Assembly: GCA_035686605.1 (NCBI GenBank)
Contig: DASRZI010000380.1
Coordinates: forward strand, 1 to 10,966
Reading direction: 5' to 3'
Source: UBA11865 sp035686605
GTDB taxonomy: Bacteria; Chloroflexota; Anaerolineae; Promineifilales; Promineifilaceae
DNA: 10,966 bases
The translations under genes and the position numbers were made by a program. Shown piece by piece: positions 1 to 7,096 of this stretch. The first letter of the stretch is position 1, and each line of letters opens with the position of its first letter. Under the pieces are notes generated by a model. The model was not told the origin of the DNA, did no database searches, and saw nothing but the letters and a program-made list of their open reading frames with translations.

Positions 1-3
1 CAG

Positions 4-504
4 ATGGATGAAGAGAAGTTCGAAGAGTCGAAAATGCCCGGTGGACCACATCATCTATTAGGCCAGCTGGTTGGCCAGTGGAGAGGTGTGGCCAAAACAT
101 GGTTTGAGCCTGGAGTATTAGCCGACGAATCGCCCATTGAAGGACAGATTCGTATGTTATTGGATGGTCGATTTGCCGTTCACGAATACACTGGCACTCT
201 TGTTGGAAGCGCAATGGAAGGCATGGCCATCTTTGGCTACCACGCCAGTCGCGAGATATTTGAGTGTTCCTGGATTGATAACCTGCACATGAGCACAGGA
301 ATGTTGTTCTCGACAGGTTCGAAACTCGAGCGGGGATTCTCGGTGCTGGGCAGCTACCCCGATTCGGGAGGTGGTCCTGATTGGGGCTGGCGGACCGCGG
401 TCGAAATCATCGACGACAATCATATCACCATCACCGCCTACAATATTTCCCCCGCTGGAGAAGAAGCCAAGGCGGTTGAGATCTCCTATGCGCGTATACA
501 GTGA
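4..504 (+). CDS. DUF1579 family protein
   Basis: Predicted small cytoplasmic protein of 166 residues of the DUF1579 family, whose biochemical function is unknown. The family pattern is visible: an N-terminal Pro/His-rich start (MPGGPHHLLGQLVGQW, residues 11-26), a charged middle with LLDGRF (52-57) and EYTG (61-64), then EGMAIFGYH (72-80) and SWIDNLHMSTG (89-99), matching the usual 'G..i.GYd...W.D...tG' core. No signal peptide or membrane segment is seen. The ATG is only three bases from the window edge, so no ribosome binding site can be checked and the true start could lie outside; Met11 is an alternative start. The next gene, for an exported hydrolase, begins at or just before this stop, so the two are probably co-transcribed. 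Family assignment is firm; function is unknown. Confidence 0.85.
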   Translation: MDEEKFEESKMPGGPHHLLGQLVGQWRGVAKTWFEPGVLADESPIEGQIRMLLDGRFAVHEYTGTLVGSAMEGMAIFGYHASREIFECSWIDNLHMSTGMLFSTGSKLERGFSVLGSYPDSGGGPDWGWRTAVEIIDDNHITITAYNISPAGEEAKAVEISYARIQ

Positions 505-517
505 CATTGTGGAAAGT

Positions 518-1699
518 ATGATGATTTGGGCGAGATCGTTTAAAGATCGATGGCCAACTTTTCGCTTTGCTATTGGACTGGTATTTCTCATTTGTCTTGC
601 GAGCTGCAGGTTTGCGGACGAGGCTGCTACACCGACGCTTTTACCATCTCCTACTGCTTTAGCTACTCAGGAGATCTCGCCGACAGATCAGGCTGTTGAA
701 ACCGACTCGGTCCCTGGGCTATCAGCCGAGGAGACGGAAAGCTTAAGCAGCCTTCGGAAGGTGGATGACTTTCCCCTCTATACAATGCATTATGCGGGTA
801 GCTATGGCGAGCCTATAGCCGAACTCAACGGGCAGGGATCAGAAGAGTCTTCAAACGAGGCAGCACAGACACTAGAACAAACCTGGGCATGCTCTCTATT
901 CGCGGCGTTCGGCGCCAACTCCGTTGTCGGCGCCAGCTCCGGTGACAGTTCCGGTATGCTGTACGGCCGGAATTTCGACTGGCGGTTCAGCCCAGCTCTG
1001 CTCCTATTCACCGATCCGCCGGGAGGATACGCCTCGGTTTCCATGGTCGATATCGAATACTTGGGATATGGAGGGGAGCGATCAGCCGAATTGGACCAAC
1101 TTCCCCTCGGCGAGCGTGTACGGCTTCTTGATGCTCCGATGATCCCCTTTGATGGCATGAATGAAATGGGTTTAGTCATGGGCATGGCGGCTGTTCCTCC
1201 CGGCGACATTCAACCAGATCCCGATAAAGAAGTCATAGGCTCCTTAGGCGTGATTCGCGAGGTGCTCGATCACGCCAGCGACGTGGACGAAGCGGTAGCG
1301 ATCATAGCCAACTACAACGTCGACATGGGCGATGGCCCTCCACTTCACTATCTGATCGCCGATGCGACCGGGCAGGGCGTCTTAGTCGAATTCTTCAGGG
1401 GAGAGATGATTGTCATCCCCAACCAGCTGCCCTGGCATCGCGCCACCAACTTTCTCAGATCAGCCCATGACGATTCCGCGGAAGGCGTCTGCCGGCGCTA
1501 TGATGAGCTTGGCCAGACCCTCGAGGAGAAGGAGGGCCAACTTTCCACAACGGAGGCTATGGACCTCCTTCAGCGTGTCTCCCAAGAAAATACCCAGTGG
1601 TCAATTGTCTATGGCATGAACAGCGGGGAAGTGCAGATCGCTATGGGTCGGGAGTATGATAATCTCCATATCTTTGGCATGGAAGGGGATGGCGGATAG
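518..1699 (+). CDS. Lipoprotein, Ntn-type linear amide C-N hydrolase
   Basis: Predicted exported lipoprotein with a choloylglycine hydrolase/acid ceramidase-like Ntn-hydrolase fold; these enzymes cleave linear amides such as conjugated bile acids, penicillin V or N-acyl amides. Substrate is unknown here. From the chosen start (393 aa) a hydrophobic stretch ends in the lipobox LASC with Cys30, then a Thr/Pro/Ser-rich spacer (TPTLLPSPTALATQ). The catalytic part starts near Cys125 (WACSLF), the likely nucleophile. It is followed by GRNFDW (150-155), the family's Arg/Asp motif, and FDGMNEMGL (211-219), a hallmark of this superfamily. About 95 residues between lipid anchor and Cys125 may act as a propeptide removed by self-cleavage, as in acid ceramidase and NAAA (inference). 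Start choice: GGAAAG at 511-516 serves ATG 518 or 521; ATG 488, which overlaps the previous gene by 17 bases, is possible. The open frame extends back to 371, but that part overlaps the DUF1579 gene and is not credible. Confidence 0.8.
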   Translation: MMIWARSFKDRWPTFRFAIGLVFLICLASCRFADEAATPTLLPSPTALATQEISPTDQAVETDSVPGLSAEETESLSSLRKVDDFPLYTMHYAGSYGEPIAELNGQGSEESSNEAAQTLEQTWACSLFAAFGANSVVGASSGDSSGMLYGRNFDWRFSPALLLFTDPPGGYASVSMVDIEYLGYGGERSAELDQLPLGERVRLLDAPMIPFDGMNEMGLVMGMAAVPPGDIQPDPDKEVIGSLGVIREVLDHASDVDEAVAIIANYNVDMGDGPPLHYLIADATGQGVLVEFFRGEMIVIPNQLPWHRATNFLRSAHDDSAEGVCRRYDELGQTLEEKEGQLSTTEAMDLLQRVSQENTQWSIVYGMNSGEVQIAMGREYDNLHIFGMEGDGG

Positions 1700-1726
1700 G
1701 GGATTAAGAGATGAGCCTTTCCCTGG

Positions 1727-2560
1727 CTACTCTACGGAAGGCGGTCCTTGCATGATCCGCTGGTGAACTAGTTCCTGCCCTGACTCGTTTCTCGGGGCGT
1801 TCCACATGGCTTCGATCCACCAGGTCACCCCGGCATTTTTCCACACCTTAACGATGGCCGAGCTCTCCTCGTGATCATACCCGGGCGTTTCTCCTTCCAT
1901 GATGATGTCGAAGGGCGTGTCAAGGGTCCGGTATAGATTGATATAGGACTTCATCTCCCGAATAGCGTTTGGGGTCGTTTCCTTGAACTCCCCATTGGAA
2001 TCCATGACAACGGGCAGCAAGCCATCGTACTGCAAAACGCGGCGCATCGACTTCATACGGGGCCAGGCGCCAACCACCCAGATCGGGATTCGCGGTTTTT
2101 GGACTGGTGGATCAGGAGGGAAGAATTCAGTTTCTTCGACGGCGTAGTACTTACCTCTATACTCAAAGGGCTGACCCGCCCATAGTCCGGTGAGTATATC
2201 CAGTCCTTCGTCCATCAATTCGGCCCTGGTTTTTTTGTCTGTCTCCTCACCAAATTCCACAAATCCCGAATCAACGGCCCCTAACCCAACCGAGAGGATA
2301 ACCCGCCCGGCAGAAAGATTGTCCAGCGTGGCCGTCTCGCTGGCCAATTTCCAGGGTCGCATCCTCGAAACAGGCGTCAGCATGGTGCCGAGTCGAATAC
2401 TGGCGGTCCGCATGGCTGCCGCAGTAAGTGAAATCCAGGCATCTACTCCCCAGACTGGTTCCCAGACGAAGAATCCATCCCAGCCAGCATTTTCCGCGTC
2501 ATAGGCGAAGTTGGCAGCTGTCAGCGCATCGCCGAAAGGTAAGACAATACCGTACTTCAT
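1727..2560 (-). CDS. LLM class flavin-dependent oxidoreductase
   Basis: Predicted cytoplasmic luciferase-like monooxygenase (TIM barrel, 277 aa) using reduced FMN or coenzyme F420. Family marks are the first barrel strand YGIVLPFGD (3-11), AENAGWDGFFVWEP (22-35), and the segment from SIRLGTMLTPVSRMRP (54-69) through LDNLSAGRVILSVGLGA (79-95), which is the classic 'R..lGt..tp...R.p...LD.lS.GR...GvG.G' pattern. IPIWVVGAWP (158-167) is the 'PIWIGG' strand near the cofactor. The size is at the short end of the family. ATG at 2560 has a good AGGAG (2569-2573) with 8-base spacing. The gene converges on the Ntn-hydrolase gene, with 27 bases between stops, and is separated from the upstream membrane gene by 108 bases. 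Flavin versus F420 use and the substrate cannot be read from sequence alone; F420 would fit a Chloroflexota host (inference). Confidence 0.88.
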   Translation of the reverse strand: MKYGIVLPFGDALTAANFAYDAENAGWDGFFVWEPVWGVDAWISLTAAAMRTASIRLGTMLTPVSRMRPWKLASETATLDNLSAGRVILSVGLGAVDSGFVEFGEETDKKTRAELMDEGLDILTGLWAGQPFEYRGKYYAVEETEFFPPDPPVQKPRIPIWVVGAWPRMKSMRRVLQYDGLLPVVMDSNGEFKETTPNAIREMKSYINLYRTLDTPFDIIMEGETPGYDHEESSAIVKVWKNAGVTWWIEAMWNAPRNESGQELVHQRIMQGPPSVE

Positions 2561-2668
2561 CTCGAATACTCCTGATTATCGCCCTCAATGCCTTGATATG
2601 AGCAGGATAAGAACTTCAATGACAATTCAATGTGTACTTCAGATTTAGATAATAGTCGAGGTGACTTC
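2561..2668. other. Intergenic gap upstream of the LLM gene
   Basis: This 108-base AT-richer gap lies between the 8-TM gene and the LLM oxidoreductase, both on the minus strand. Apart from the LLM ribosome binding site at 2569-2573 I see no convincing promoter: several TATnnT-like boxes occur on the minus strand but none has a well-spaced -35 partner. No terminator hairpin with a T-run is apparent. Confidence 0.4.
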
Positions 2669-3586
2669 TCAAGTGACTATAGCTAACTCTTGGCGCGAGC
2701 TTGCCAGGCGATTGCGAAAGGCGGCGGCAGCGACGGACACTACAATGGCAAACAACCATATTGCCATCTGGAGCAGCATGTTCCGGGCAAAGAAATTCTC
2801 ACTGTCGGTAATGTAGCGGTAACCATCTGTGAAAACCAGATGGTGGATCAGTGGTAAAAACAGATAGGAGACGGCGAAACCGGCCAAAAGCAGCTCCATA
2901 GACGAGGGAATTGAACGGCGCCGCCAAACCCGCAGGACGCTCATGAAAATAAGCCAGGCTAAGCCCGAGCAGCAGCCGGCAGTCATCCCCACTATGTATT
3001 CGAAGCGTCCGTTTTCAAGCCACCGTCCCAGAAATTGGAGACCTGGCAATGTAACCAGGACCATCATCAATCCAAGACCATCGAAGGCCAACCAGATGAG
3101 ATCAACGGGTCTTTCCACAGCCAACCTGCCTGACGACAGGGCCAGAGCCAAGGCCGCGATCATGACTATCGTTGTCTGAGCGGCAATCCCGGGGGTCATA
3201 ACGGGCTGATTTAACGTCATGGTGATCAGGGGGATGGAGAGTGCTAATAGTGGTGAAGCGAGCAACCACACCCGCCACCAGACTGGCGCCCCATAACCCG
3301 AGCTAAGACGGCCTAGAATCCAATTTGTAAGGAGATACAAGACCATGACGGCCCCTACAGCAACGAGACCTGCCATCCAATAACGGCTGCTCGTCACCGG
3401 GCTGAAGGGAGATGTGTCCGGCACAAAAGGGCCCATCTCATGATCGTAGAGGAAAACGAGGTGACGGTCTGCTGAGCCGAACCAGTAATAAAACAGCCCT
3501 ATTACTAAGCTATCTATCCCTATGGCATAGAGCAACGCCGTGAGCCAGGGCCGGGAGCCTCCTCCATCCTCTGGGTTAAGATCCAA
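2669..3586 (-). CDS. Polytopic membrane protein of unknown function
   Basis: I do not recognise a family. The 305-residue protein has about eight hydrophobic helices at roughly residues 14-38, 69-92, 103-125, 134-152, 163-185, 199-221, 230-252 and 269-291. A 30-residue loop (39-68) rich in Asp/His/Pro separates helices 1 and 2. Basic clusters (RVWRRR 219-224, RNRLASSR 291-298) suggest cytoplasmic positions by the positive-inside rule. Two Cys (205, 206) lie in helix 6 and HH (248-249) in helix 7. The start is TTG at 3584-3586, supported by a strong AAGGAG six bases upstream. Only 21 bases separate it from the stop of the upstream DUF1028 gene, so the two very likely form one transcript and may share a role at the membrane (inference). 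Reading frame is confident; function is unknown. Confidence 0.75.
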   Translation of the reverse strand: MDLNPEDGGGSRPWLTALLYAIGIDSLVIGLFYYWFGSADRHLVFLYDHEMGPFVPDTSPFSPVTSSRYWMAGLVAVGAVMVLYLLTNWILGRLSSGYGAPVWWRVWLLASPLLALSIPLITMTLNQPVMTPGIAAQTTIVMIAALALALSSGRLAVERPVDLIWLAFDGLGLMMVLVTLPGLQFLGRWLENGRFEYIVGMTAGCCSGLAWLIFMSVLRVWRRRSIPSSMELLLAGFAVSYLFLPLIHHLVFTDGYRYITDSENFFARNMLLQMAIWLFAIVVSVAAAAFRNRLASSRQELAIVT

Positions 3587-3592
3587 CAGCGA

Positions 3593-3598
3593 CTCCTT
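3593..3598 (-). promoter_or_regulatory. Ribosome binding site fixing a TTG start
   Basis: On the minus strand AAGGAG sits six bases before TTG 3586. It is the best Shine-Dalgarno match in this unit and decides the otherwise unusual TTG start of the 8-TM membrane protein gene. Confidence 0.7.
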
Positions 3599-3607
3599 AG
3601 CTACCGG

Positions 3608-4741
3608 CTATTCGTCCAGACGGGAACGACGCAGCCGAAAGATGACGACAACAGCAGCGACAACGACTAGCACGATGGAAACCAAGAAGATGATCGGATC
3701 TGTCCCAGCACCTGTCGACTCACCTGAATCGCCTGGGGTTGAAGTCGACATTGGTCGAGGAGTGGCACTGGGCGCCGGATCCGCCTGGGTCGCAGCGGGC
3801 TCAACCGTCTGCGGTTGTTGGGAGTCCGACTGCCGCGTCGCCTCTTCGAGCCCCAATCCTCCAGCAGGTACTTCGATGGGAAATTGCTCGCAAAGTGGAC
3901 AGGGGGGAAGGTGGGTCTCACGCCAGCCATTATATTGACGCCGGAGTTCTATGACCGGATTTGGACCGCCAGCCTCCTCTATCACCGACGTGTATAGCCA
4001 GGGCACGACCGGGCCGTCAAGTGAGGTCGATGCCGAAAAAGGTGCAGCAAAAGGTTCCTGGTCAGCCTGCAGCACAATGACAAAGGCTGACAGTGCCGTT
4101 TGCTGTAGGTCGTCCCGATTACACCGTTTGTCACCACCGGCGGCTGAACCGGCCTCTAGAGCTCGCATCAACCGCTCGGCCATTGGTATGGGTCCGATGT
4201 CCTCGGCCTGAAAAGCAGCCAGGGCATGGGTGACAACTTCTTCGCTCTCCAACGTGTTCCCCTGAGCAGATACGGACGAGGGTGGGACCTGCCGGTCCCC
4301 AGCCCAATCAAAGTTTCCTTCTCCAGTAAAACCGGCCGTTTCAACCAGGCCATCGGAGAGGGTTACGATTCCGTATTGGCGAAGGGCCAAATTGGAATCA
4401 ACCGAGCTGCCGGTCATTTGATCGAGGATCTCCCCGGACGTTAGCCCAGCCTGCAGGAGTTCAAAGACCTTATCCCGGTTCTCAATGACAAATTCGGCCT
4501 GGGTTGCGGCGGCGCCTTTCCCGGGCACGAGAGCCGCCAGCACGGCCGCGTTTACCGGCACACATGAGGCGCCCGCAGCGCCGACATCACCAGTAGCGGG
4601 ATCAATAGCGACGATGGACCAGGTACTCGCCCCTGAAGGCGCCTGAGGCTCTTTGATCCGAAAAGTGGTCTGATAAATCCCACTGGCTATGACGAAAAAG
4701 AGGAGAATGGCAGCGGATTTGGCTTTAATGTCCCGGTTCAT
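3608..4741 (-). CDS. Membrane-anchored DUF1028 (Ntn-fold) protein
   Basis: Predicted surface-exposed protein carrying a DUF1028 domain, a family with an Ntn-hydrolase-like fold and no settled function. The domain spans about residues 40-235: TWSIVAIDPATGDVGAAGAS (40-59), GAAATQAE (76-83), RQYGIV (121-126), SAQGNTL (158-164), and AERLMRALEAGSAAGGDKR (188-206), all standard DUF1028 landmarks. Usual DUF1028 proteins are about 220-300 aa and begin right at the T-(F/W)-S motif. This one (377 aa) adds a hydrophobic N-terminal segment (10-23), a PPCPLC motif (279-284), a Pro/Ser/Thr-rich linker (about 305-345), and a C-terminal membrane helix (349-368) ended by RLRRSR. It therefore probably is exported and anchored at its C-terminus with the domain outside. 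It lies 21 bases before the 8-TM gene, behind a promoter candidate near 4839. No clear Shine-Dalgarno precedes ATG 4741. Alternative reading: an N-terminal anchor not cleaved, giving two membrane spans. Confidence 0.85.
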   Translation of the reverse strand: MNRDIKAKSAAILLFFVIASGIYQTTFRIKEPQAPSGASTWSIVAIDPATGDVGAAGASCVPVNAAVLAALVPGKGAAATQAEFVIENRDKVFELLQAGLTSGEILDQMTGSSVDSNLALRQYGIVTLSDGLVETAGFTGEGNFDWAGDRQVPPSSVSAQGNTLESEEVVTHALAAFQAEDIGPIPMAERLMRALEAGSAAGGDKRCNRDDLQQTALSAFVIVLQADQEPFAAPFSASTSLDGPVVPWLYTSVIEEAGGPNPVIELRRQYNGWRETHLPPCPLCEQFPIEVPAGGLGLEEATRQSDSQQPQTVEPAATQADPAPSATPRPMSTSTPGDSGESTGAGTDPIIFLVSIVLVVVAAVVVIFRLRRSRLDE

Positions 4742-4838
4742 GTGAGTTGCGATGCAGCCGACAGAGAGACGAGCTATCCAATTTCGCCAAGCAGATTCAC
4801 GATAGCCGATTCAAGCTAGTTAAGCAGCACCAGAATAG

Positions 4839-4868
4839 ATTATATCATGGGCTTAGCGCGGTTTTGAA
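4839..4868 (-). promoter_or_regulatory. Candidate sigma70-type promoter of the DUF1028 unit
   Basis: Reading the minus strand, TTCAAA (4863-4868; 4 of 6 to TTGACA) is followed after 18 bases by a perfect TATAAT (4839-4844). It lies about 100 bases upstream of the DUF1028 start and overlaps the last codons of the GNAT gene, suggesting that DUF1028 plus the 8-TM gene form their own transcription unit. Pattern match only. Confidence 0.45.
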
Positions 4869-5395
4869 TCGTATTCAGCTCTTTCTATTGTGAATCGATA
4901 GCAGGTCATGCCAAAGTACTCCGCCTCGTTTCGAAAGGTCAAACCAATCTTCTTCAGGACCTTTTGGGAAGCGATATTCTCTGGATGGGTGAGGCCAATG
5001 ATCGTTTCTAGATCTGTTTCACGATAGGCGTAATCGATACAGGGAACAGCGGCCTCCGTGGCGATACCACGCCCCCAATGCGAGCGTCTGAGCAAATACT
5101 TGATCTCAACCTCATTGGTCTCCTCTAGAAGGCCAAGTCCGCACCAGCCAACCAGCACACCATTCCCCTTATCCTCAACGGCCCACCAGCCATATTCATT
5201 GTCCGCCCAATGTTTTCTATGTGACTCGACTATTCTTTCAACTCGCTCGAGGGGAGGGGGTTTATCGGAAGGAAAGTAACGCAGCACTCCTGGCTCCGAA
5301 AGAATCTGGTGTAGTGCCGAGGCATCATCTTGGTCGAATGCTCGAAGGATGAGCCGTGACGTTTCTAGAGTCGGTATCGTTGGATAGTCATCCAT
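4853..5395 (-). CDS. GNAT family N-acetyltransferase (RimJ/RimL-like)
   Basis: Predicted cytoplasmic acetyltransferase of 180 residues that moves an acetyl group from acetyl-CoA to an amine, perhaps a protein N-terminus or small molecule. The opening TLETSRLILRAFDQDDA (9-25) is the standard start of the Acetyltransf_3/RimJ-RimL subgroup. The pyrophosphate-binding motif A is clear in LLRRSHWGRGIATEA (101-115), matching Q/R-x-x-G-x-G/A with the usual W-G-x-G form. Motif B is in HPENIASQKVLKKIGL (137-152), where Asn-x-x-S-x-x-V-L-x-K-x-G is typical. ATG 5395 is preceded by only weak purine-rich sequence (GGAG at 5411-5414, too far; AGGT nearer). The gene is 134 bases downstream of the methyltransferase and has a promoter candidate of its own. 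Substrate cannot be inferred. Confidence 0.88.
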   Translation of the reverse strand: MDDYPTIPTLETSRLILRAFDQDDASALHQILSEPGVLRYFPSDKPPPLERVERIVESHRKHWADNEYGWWAVEDKGNGVLVGWCGLGLLEETNEVEIKYLLRRSHWGRGIATEAAVPCIDYAYRETDLETIIGLTHPENIASQKVLKKIGLTFRNEAEYFGMTCYRFTIERAEYDSKPR

Positions 5396-5426
5396 GATAG
5401 TTACCTATACTCCAATTCCTTCAAAA

Positions 5427-5455
5427 TGTATATATCCAGTGATTGCCTGCGACAA
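5427..5455 (-). promoter_or_regulatory. Candidate promoter of the GNAT gene
   Basis: On the minus strand TTGTCG (5450-5455) and TATACA (5427-5432) are spaced by 17 bases, each matching four of six consensus positions. It would give a leader of roughly 25 bases before ATG 5395. Pattern match only, in the 134-base gap between methyltransferase and GNAT genes. Confidence 0.35.
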
Positions 5456-5529
5456 AACTCGAATCACCTTCCGCATACTGGCACCGTGGAAATGACCCAG
5501 CCGTCAAATGGGCCATCAGGTCGGTAAAT

Positions 5530-6309
5530 CTAAGGCTTTACCGCCCGGGTGGCGATGAAAAGAGGCATGTACTTGGACAAAGGTTCGTTGTCATCGCCAT
5601 CTTCGTAAAGGGCGGTGAGAACAAAACCTGCCTCCAGCTGTCCACCAATCTGGTCTGTCAGACTGTGGCTGTGTTCGAAAAGAAACCCTTCTTTGACGAA
5701 ACGGTCCTTGTCCTCTTGGCTGAGACTGGCTGCGTCGGAGTGCGGAATGGCGTATTTGACATGAAAAATCCCCTCATCCCAAAGATCCTGGTCAAACAGA
5801 TAGGTGAAGGGATTGACGATCCCGACCAGTAAAACGCCTCCTTTTCGCAAGACACGGAAGCTCTCGCTCCAAATCGGCAGGACGTCTGGTACGCAGAAAT
5901 TCGAGACTGGATGGAAGACCAGGTCGAAACTCTCGTCTTCGAACATCGATAGATCGGCCATATCGCCTTCGATGGTCTGAATGGTCAATGCATCTCGCTG
6001 AGCAACGAAGCGGTCCTGTTCTAATTGTCTCGTCGATCCGTCCAGGACCGTTACCTCGGCTCCGGCGGCTGCCAGGATCGGTGCCTGCTGACCGCCGCCT
6101 GAAGCCAGGCAGAGGACGCGACATCCTTCCAGTCCAGGGAACCACTCTTTTGGCACCGGCTTCTGGGCGGTTAGCACAATATCCCACTTACCCTGGCGAG
6201 CAGCCGCAACTTCTTCAGCGGAGACAGGGATAGTCCATCTGTTTCCCTGGTCAACCAATCTATTCCACAGCTCCCGGTTGTAGTCACGCACCTCTTCAGT
6301 CATCGTCAT
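5530..6309 (-). CDS. Class I SAM-dependent methyltransferase
   Basis: Predicted cytoplasmic methyltransferase (259 aa) with a Rossmann-type SAM-binding core of the Methyltransf_11/25 type. Motif I is VLCLASGGGQQ (65-75), the glycine-rich loop; motif II is VLDGS (88-92), whose acidic residue would hold the ribose; EGDMADL (114-120) is the usual adenine-contacting segment; FDLVFHPVSN (128-137) is motif IV and RVLRKGGVLLVGIVNP (152-167) the following strand-loop. An N-terminal helical part (YNRELWNRLVDQGNRW, 10-25) is common in small-molecule methyltransferases; the acceptor is unknown. Two in-frame ATGs exist: 6309 and 6303. The purine tract ending AAAAGG is adjacent to the first and six bases from the second, so 6303 may be the real start. 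It lies 95 bases after a nucleosidase-like gene that could remove the S-adenosylhomocysteine it makes (inference). Confidence 0.88.
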   Translation of the reverse strand: MTMTEEVRDYNRELWNRLVDQGNRWTIPVSAEEVAAARQGKWDIVLTAQKPVPKEWFPGLEGCRVLCLASGGGQQAPILAAAGAEVTVLDGSTRQLEQDRFVAQRDALTIQTIEGDMADLSMFEDESFDLVFHPVSNFCVPDVLPIWSESFRVLRKGGVLLVGIVNPFTYLFDQDLWDEGIFHVKYAIPHSDAASLSQEDKDRFVKEGFLFEHSHSLTDQIGGQLEAGFVLTALYEDGDDNEPLSKYMPLFIATRAVKP

Positions 6310-6404
6310 CCTTTTCTTCTTCCATCGTCAACAATGAAACAGCTCTCGTCATCGCTTATCGGCTTCAGGGTCGATGGCAAGGATTTCCCAAGACGGATCC
6401 GGGC

Positions 6405-7094
6405 TCAGGATCTCTCATCATGAGTGATCCAGGCGATGATGAACTGGGCGATATTATCCATGGCTATCCCTAAATTCTGTCTGAAATCCGCCGCTGCTCC
6501 CTCGTCGGCTGCATCGGTAATTCCTCGAATCTCAACGAAATCCACACCATTGAACTGGCAGGCTCTCGCACCGCCGGCGCCTTCCCAGCCGACGGCTATC
6601 GCGCCGGTCATATCATGCAGTGCTTTTCTTATATCTTGGCTGACTATGTCTTCATCGCCACTTGCCACGATGCCAAAATCGACCTGAAATTCGAACTCGG
6701 CAGCTCGATTCTGGGTAAGCGATTCAACCACAACCGGATCGACGTCAAACTTCGGCCGGGGTATGTCGATAAAACCTTCGCGAAAATCATGCTCAATGGT
6801 CGACGTGCCGATGACGACATCGCCAACCTGCAGATGATCAACCAACGCTCCCCCGGCGCCAGCGCAGATTACCAAATCAGGCTCGATACCCGACTCAAGC
6901 AGATGTTGGGTTTGAACAGCGAACTGGACCTTACCTATCCCTCCCCGAGCCAAGGTAAGATTCAGGCCAGGAAAGGATAAGGCTGACAGCCGGCCGATGT
7001 CTGTCTCTAGAGAACGGTAACCAGACTCAGAGCAGCGTTGGGCGAAAAGTGTCTTCTCCTCCTTCATTGGGGTGATCACCAGAAGTTGTAGCAC
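6405..7094 (-). CDS. MTA/SAH nucleosidase-like phosphorylase-fold protein
   Basis: Predicted cytoplasmic nucleosidase of the purine nucleoside phosphorylase/MTAN superfamily (229 aa, normal length). MTAN enzymes split 5'-methylthioadenosine or S-adenosylhomocysteine into adenine and a thio-ribose. Visible parts: VITPMKEEKTLF (6-17) with the conserved early Glu, GGIGKVQFA (51-59), ICAGAGGAL (76-84), GDVVIGT (91-97), SGDEDI (145-150), and the active-site block with Glu171 (VGWEGAGGARAC, 168-179) and Asp194 (IRGITDAAD, 189-197). These match Glu174 and Asp197 of E. coli MTAN. The usual EMEG/EMEA is GWEG here, so the methionine near the ribose is a tryptophan; substrate preference may differ (futalosine- or other nucleoside-hydrolysing relatives are possible). 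The start is GTG 7094, two bases after the Nudix stop, pointing to translational coupling. No strong Shine-Dalgarno is seen. Confidence 0.8.
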   Translation of the reverse strand: MLQLLVITPMKEEKTLFAQRCSESGYRSLETDIGRLSALSFPGLNLTLARGGIGKVQFAVQTQHLLESGIEPDLVICAGAGGALVDHLQVGDVVIGTSTIEHDFREGFIDIPRPKFDVDPVVVESLTQNRAAEFEFQVDFGIVASGDEDIVSQDIRKALHDMTGAIAVGWEGAGGARACQFNGVDFVEIRGITDAADEGAAADFRQNLGIAMDNIAQFIIAWITHDERS

Positions 7095-7096
7095 GA

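Noticed and set aside
371..517. N-terminal extension of the Ntn-hydrolase frame back to 371
   Set aside because: It overlaps the DUF1579 gene, lacks a Shine-Dalgarno, and would bury the lipoprotein signal inside the chain.
1690..1722. Possible bidirectional terminator between the convergent genes (AGGGGA...TTCCCT)
   Set aside because: Only a 6-bp stem with a G-T pair and a long loop, and no T-run on either side.
2661..2678. Direct repeat GTGACT with 12-bp offset as an operator
   Set aside because: Only two short copies, one inside the end of a coding region, and no promoter next to it; chance is likely.
5443..5832. Plus-strand open frame opposite the methyltransferase 3' end
   Set aside because: It is antisense to a protein with clear family motifs and shows no recognisable domain; same judgement for the antisense frames at 6615-6980, 802-1209 and 2190-2504.
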